Shown here one piece after another: positions 60,201-64,000 of a DNA stretch of 64,000 nt. This DNA comes from Cellulomonas cellasea (GTDB lineage Bacteria; Actinomycetota; Actinomycetes; Actinomycetales; Cellulomonadaceae), in contig NZ_BJLR01000019.1 in the NCBI RefSeq assembly GCF_006538745.1, positions 62,001-126,000 of the forward strand, read 5' to 3'. The notes beneath the pieces are model-generated. The model saw only the letters and a list, made by a program, of their open reading frames with translations. It had not been told where the DNA came from and ran no database searches. How positions within the stretch are numbered: position 1 is the first letter of the stretch; each line of letters starts with the position of its first letter. Position numbers and translations under genes: made by a program.

Positions 60201-62351
60201 GAGCTCGCCGGGACCGCGCCCGACCGCCAGGCGCGCACGCTCGAGGCGCTCGCCGACGTCGTCCGCCGCCACGGACCGCTCACGACCGCCGACGCGCAAG
60301 CCCGGACCGTCGAGGCCGAGCGGGCGCACGTGCCCGCCTGGCTCGCCGAGCTCGAGACCGCACGCCGCGTGCTGCGGGTCCGGCTCGGGGGCGTCGAGGC
60401 CGAGCGCGGCGAGCAGTGGGCGGCGATCGAGGACGCCGGGCGCCTGCGCGACGCCCTCGGGGTCGCGCTGCCCGTCGGCGTGCCGGAGGTGTTCACCGAG
60501 GTCCGGCCCGACCCGCTGGGCGACCTCGTGCGCCGCCACGCCCGCACGCACGGGCCGTTCCCCGCGGCGCAGGTCGCGGCGCGGTACGGGCTCGGTGTCG
60601 CCGTCGTGACCGAGGTGCTGCGCCGCCTCGAGCAGACCGGCGTGCTCGTGCAGGGCCGGCTGCGGCCCGACGAGCTCGGCGGGACCGGCGACGAGTACTG
60701 CGACGCCGAGGTGCTGCGGACCCTGCGCAGGCGCTCGCTCGCGGCGCTGCGCGCGGAGGTCGAGCCGGTCGACCAGCAGGCGCTCGGGGTTTTCCTGCCC
60801 CGGTGGCAGGGCATCGACCCGAGCCAGCGGCGCACCGGGGGCCTGCGCGGGATCGACGGGCTCGCACGCGCCGTCGAGCAGCTCGCGGGCGCCGCCGTGC
60901 CCGCGTCGGCGCTCGAGACGCACATCCTGCCGGTGCGCGTCGCGGACTACTCCCCCGCGATGCTCGACGAGCTCACCGCCGCGGGCGAGGTGCTGTGGGC
61001 GGGTCACGGCGCGCTCGCGGGGCACGACGGGCTCGTGAGCCTGCACCCCGCCTCCGTCGCCGACCTGACGCTGCCCCTGGCCGTCCCGGTCGAGGCCGGC
61101 GGCTTCCTCGACACCCCGCTGCACCGGGCGACGCTCACTGCGCTGGCGGGCGGCGGCGCGTACTTCGTCGGCGGGCTGCTGACCCGGGTCCGGGAGATCC
61201 TCGCGACGCAGGACCCGTCCGGGCCGGGGCCGTCGGCGGACGCCGCGGGCGCGCCCGATCCCGCCGCGGGTGCGGCCGGCCCCGGCCCCGCCGGCGAGCC
61301 CGCCCAGGACGGCGCGGCGACCGCGTCGCAGAGCTCGCTCACCGCGGCGCTGTGGGACCTCGTGTGGGCCGGGCACGTGACCAACGACGGCCTGGCGGTG
61401 CTGCGGGCGCGGCTCGGCACCGGGGCGACGGCCCACCGCACCAAGGCCCCCGCGGCTCGCAGCCGGAATCTCGGCGGCGCGGCCCGCTTCGGCCTGCGAT
61501 CGGCCTCCCTCGCGCCGCGCGGGACCCCCCGACCCGGCTCCGCGCTCCTCGCCGAGGCGGGCGGGCGGTGGTCGCTGCTGCCGGAGCGCGAGAGCGACCC
61601 GACGCTGCGCGCGCACGCCCTCGCCGCGCAGCTCCTCGACCGGCACGGCGTCCTGACCCGCGCCGTCGCCCCCGCGGAGGGCGTCACAGCCCAGTTCGGC
61701 GCCGTCTACCGCGTGCTGGCGGCCCTCGAGCAGGCCGGCCAGGTCCGCCGCGGGTACTTCGTCGAGCACCTCGGCGGCTCGCAGTTCGCGCTGCCCGGCG
61801 CGGTGGACCGGCTCCGGGAGGACGCCCGCACGGTCGAGCGCGCGCGCGAGCAGGCGGCCGAGAGCGCCGACGACGCGGTGGGGTCGCCCGGGTCCGCCGA
61901 CCCCTGGTCCCCGGCTCCGCACCAGCCCGAGCGGACCCGGTTCGTCGTGACGCTCGCCGCGACCGACCCCGCCAACCCGTACGGCGCGGCGCTCGCGTGG
62001 CCGCCGCCGTCCGCGGCCGACGGGCTGGCACCGGGCGCGACGGGCCTGCACCGGCCCGGGCGCAAGGCGGGGGCCGTGGTCGTGCTCGTCGACGGCGCGC
62101 TCGTCCTCTACGTCGAGCGGGGTGGGCGCACGGTGCTCACGTTCACGCAGGACCCGGCGCTGCTCGACACCGCAGCGGGCCGACTGGCCGACGCGGTCCG
62201 CACCGGCAACCTCGGGCGCATGACGCTGCACCGCGCCGACGGCGCCGCGCTCCTCGAGGCCGAGGCGCTGCGCAGCCCGCTCGGTCGCGCGCTCGCCGCC
62301 GCCGGGTTCGCCCCGACGCCCCGGGGCCTGCGCCTGCGCGGTCAGGCATGA
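57207..62351 (+). CDS. lhr: Lhr, large DNA repair helicase
   Basis: Lhr is a 3'-5' superfamily 2 ATPase/helicase of DNA repair. The 1714-residue protein has Walker A in [20 protein letters not shown] (near residue 50), [25 protein letters not shown] (DEIH, near 185), [55 protein letters not shown], a winged-helix/Lhr core, and a large C-terminal domain. It is longer than the ~1500 residues common in actinobacteria; low-complexity insertions occur near residues 275-310, 1330-1360 and 1535-1560. GTG 57207 follows CACAAT by 6 nt (leaderless). nei follows after 33 bp, the usual pair. Confidence 0.94.
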   Translation: [1714 protein letters not shown]

Positions 62352-62384
62352 GCGCACGGCAGCCGAGCCGCTCCGAGGTGAGCC

Positions 62385-63179
62385 GTGCCCGAGGGTGACA
62401 TCCTGCGGCGCACCGCGACGCGGATGGACCTCGCGCTCGCCGGGCGCGTCCTCGTGCGCGCCGAGCTCCGCTGGCCGTCCGCCGCGACGGTGGACCTCGT
62501 CGGGCGCACCGTGCTCGAGAACGTGTCCTACGGCAAGCACCTCCTCACGCGCTTCGACGACGGGCGCACGCTGCACACCCACCTGCGCATGGAGGGCTCG
62601 TGGCGCATCGCCCGCACCGGGACCCCTGACGCGCGCGCGTCGGGCGCCTGGGTCCGCGCGGTGCTGGCGAACGACGTGTGGACCACGGTCGGCGAGCGGC
62701 TCGGGATGCTCGACGTGGTGCCCACGAGCGAGGAGCACACGCTCGTCGGGCACCTGGGACCCGACATCCTCGCGCCGGACTTCCCGACCGTGGGGCTCGT
62801 CGAGGGGCTTCGGCGCTGGGGCGAGCGGGGCTCGGAGCCGGTCTGCGACGTGATGCTCGACCAGCGCGTCGTCGCCGGGATGGGCACCATCTACATGGCC
62901 GAGCCGCTGTTCGCGGTCGGGCTCTGGCCGTGGACGCCCGCGGACGAGGTGCCGGACCCCGAGCGTCTGCTCGGCGTCGCCCGCGCGATGATGCTGCGGT
63001 CGGTCGAGGCCCGGATCCCCACGGCCACCGGCGAGCAGGGCTTCCGCGCGACCAGCCGGGTGCACGGCCGCGCCGGGCAGCCGTGCCGGCGCTGCGGGAC
63101 GCCGATCGAGAAGGGGCAGGCACGCAAGCCGCCCATGGAGCGTCCGGTCTTCTACTGCCCGCGCTGCCAGCACCCCTGA
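62385..63179 (+). CDS. nei: Nei-type DNA glycosylase/AP lyase
   Basis: A 264-residue Fpg/Nei glycosylase that excises oxidised pyrimidines and cuts the AP site. After Met removal the catalytic N-terminus is PEGDILRRTATRMD (Pro2, Glu3). Other motifs are NVSYGKHLLTRFDDGRTLHTHLRMEGSWRI, AGMGTIYMAEPLFAVGLWPWTP and the C-terminal zinc finger CRRCGTPIEKGQARKPPMERPVFYCPRCQ. GTG 62385 fixes Pro at position 2, needed for catalysis, and has GAGG upstream. It lies 33 bp after lhr and is probably co-transcribed; the two are functionally linked in base-excision and crosslink repair. Confidence 0.94.
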   Translation: MPEGDILRRTATRMDLALAGRVLVRAELRWPSAATVDLVGRTVLENVSYGKHLLTRFDDGRTLHTHLRMEGSWRIARTGTPDARASGAWVRAVLANDVWTTVGERLGMLDVVPTSEEHTLVGHLGPDILAPDFPTVGLVEGLRRWGERGSEPVCDVMLDQRVVAGMGTIYMAEPLFAVGLWPWTPADEVPDPERLLGVARAMMLRSVEARIPTATGEQGFRATSRVHGRAGQPCRRCGTPIEKGQARKPPMERPVFYCPRCQHP

Positions 63180-63260
63180 GCCGGGGCTCCGGGTCACCGA
63201 GCGCGGCGAGCCGCACGACGTCCGCCGCGGAGTCCGTGCCGTGCGCAGGACCCCGGACGC

Positions 63261-63303
63261 ACGAAACCCGCGGTCGCGCAGCGGCACGCGACCACGGGTT
63301 CGT
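63261..63303. terminator. Terminator hairpin between nei and clgR
   Basis: Arms 63261-63278 and 63287-63303 pair around an 8-nt loop with one internal mismatch and one bulge. It lies between convergent genes and can end both transcripts. Confidence 0.7.
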
Positions 63304-63349
63304 CGTCTCAGCCGGCCCCGGGGAGCTCCCCGAGCCGGGACGTCAGCTC

Positions 63350-63691
63350 TCAGCCGATCGGAGCGAGCTCCGAACGGGGTCGGGCCCAGCCACCGTCGGC
63401 GGGTCCGCCGAACGACGCAGTCAGGTCCGCAGGGACCGTGTCGGGGATCAGGAGACCCTCGGCCACGGCGACACGGTCGCTCACCTCACGGAGCACGAGC
63501 GACAGGGGGACGTCGAGCGCGTCGCAGATGCTGCCGAGCAGCTCCGACGACGCCTCCTTCTGACCCCGTTCCACCTCACTCAGGTACCCGAGGGACACCC
63601 GAGCCGCGGAGGACACCTCACGCAGGGTGCGACCCTGCCGCTGCCGGGCATCCCGCAGCACATCGCCGATCTCGCGGCGCAGTACGACCAT
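63350..63691 (-). CDS. clgR: ClgR-type XRE regulator of proteolysis/stress genes
   Basis: A 113-residue XRE-family DNA-binding protein closely matching actinobacterial ClgR. It starts [72 protein letters not shown], with the helix-turn-helix near residues 22-42. In other actinobacteria ClgR activates clp protease and repair genes. The tail is short and ends APIG. ATG 63691 has AGAGGGGG at 7 nt; the ~80 residues read upstream have no family match. It lies downstream of an apparent cinA end, the usual order. Confidence 0.9.
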   Translation of the reverse strand: MVVLRREIGDVLRDARQRQGRTLREVSSAARVSLGYLSEVERGQKEASSELLGSICDALDVPLSLVLREVSDRVAVAEGLLIPDTVPADLTASFGGPADGGWARPRSELAPIG

Positions 63692-63781
63692 CTGGCGTCC
63701 CCCTCTCGCGTCTCGATCCTCACCCTGTGCGGGCGTCGGGAGCGAGGACCTGGTCCCGACCCCCACCGTGACGCCCGTACG

Positions 63782-63795
63782 TCCCCTCGCGGGGA
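63782..63795. promoter_or_regulatory. Palindrome upstream of clgR
   Basis: TCCCC-TCGC-GGGGA is a perfect 5-bp inverted repeat about 90 bp before the clgR start, next to TACGGT and GTATCC -10-like sequences on the minus strand. It may be an operator (ClgR is autoregulated in some species). The rest of 63692-63927 shows no gene. Confidence 0.35.
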
Positions 63796-63927
63796 TACTT
63801 CCACCGTACCTCGCGCCGCTCGTGCGCGCGGTCCCGGGTCGAGCCGCCGGTCTGGTGTTCATCACGACCATCCCAACGCCCATGGTGACCCGGGTGTTCC
63901 CCCGGGCGCAGCGCCTGCACACGACAT

Positions 63928-64000
63928 TCACCCCATGGGAGCGACAAGATCACGCGCGAGCGCGAGCACCGCGTCGCGCGACGCCGCACGGACCTGCGTG
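63928..64000 (-). CDS. cinA: C-terminal end of a CinA-like protein (cut by window)
   Basis: Reading into the window on the minus strand, one frame gives [23 protein letters not shown] and then TGA at 63928-63930. The helical [13 protein letters not shown] pattern resembles the last helix of CinA proteins, and cinA is the usual gene directly upstream of clgR in actinobacteria. Only 24 codons are visible, so the call rests mainly on position. CinA family members are competence/damage-inducible proteins or NMN deamidases. Confidence 0.5.
   Translation of the reverse strand, partial: TQVRAASRDAVLALARDLVAPMG

Noticed and set aside
56748-63287. Very long minus-strand open frame opposite lhr and nei
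   Set aside because: No recognisable domain, while Lhr and Nei motifs are intact on the plus strand.

Overview
The window is a stretch of chromosome from a very GC-rich actinobacterium. I infer a Cellulomonas-like member of the Micrococcales. The signs are the strong G/C third-position bias, many GTG starts, and actinobacteria-specific families (DUF3040, DUF3046, DUF5302, SAV_6107-type HEPN, ClgR, PAC2 protein, actinobacterial HelD and Lhr). LexA boxes of the TCGAAC-N4-GTTCGA type and the gene order recA-recX / miaB / miaA-dapF-hflX / lexA-nrdR point the same way. The genus is not proven by anything here. All 54 genes are protein-coding; I saw no rRNA, tRNA, CRISPR array, transposase or prophage.

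Region by region. 1-8.6 kb (minus strand): the division and cell wall (dcw) cluster mraZ-rsmH-ftsL-ftsI-murE-murF-mraY (mraY is cut by the window edge). Most junctions overlap by ATGA or GTGA, and FtsI has a very long N-terminal tail. 8.6-13.6 kb: a divergent moxR / DUF58 / transglutaminase operon. The region between it and mraZ carries three arrays of 10-bp-phased GTGG repeats that look like MraZ operators. 14-17.4 kb: DUF3040, then dinB with a SAV_6107 HEPN gene behind a perfect LexA box, a divergent spermidine-synthase-like gene, and cspA. 17.7-26.9 kb: an MFS transporter, a PAC2 protein, a three-gene signalling set (receiver-PP2C phosphatase, CHASE3 histidine kinase, single-domain response regulator), HelD, and a membrane-anchored zinc protease. 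27-30.5 kb: a short-form SerA, DUF5302, and a FadD-type acyl-CoA ligase with palindromic operator candidates.

30.5-40.2 kb holds nrdR, a LysM protein divergent from lexA (the arrangement of SOS-induced division inhibitors), lexA, ldh, dinG, hflX, an RsmC-like methyltransferase, a thioredoxin and dapF. 40.2-49.7 kb has miaA, a class III extradiol-dioxygenase-like gene, and then what I find most interesting: a TPR protein, an HSP90-family chaperone and three YbjN paralogues, lying between the usually close miaA and miaB loci. 49.8-53.2 kb is a gluABCD-type amino-acid ABC transporter. 53.3-64 kb has rny (RNase Y), recX-recA (upstream LexA box), DUF3046, the giant helicase lhr with nei, clgR, and the last codons of what looks like cinA.

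Together the window links cell-wall synthesis and division with DNA-damage control. Four LexA-type boxes sit at dinB/HEPN, at lexA/LysM (two) and at recA. DinG, Lhr, Nei and RecX are nearby repair genes. A repeated theme is a -10-like hexamer 6-8 nt before the start codon, which implies leaderless mRNAs for many single genes. Another is short tandem duplication at gene 3' ends (nrdR, recX).
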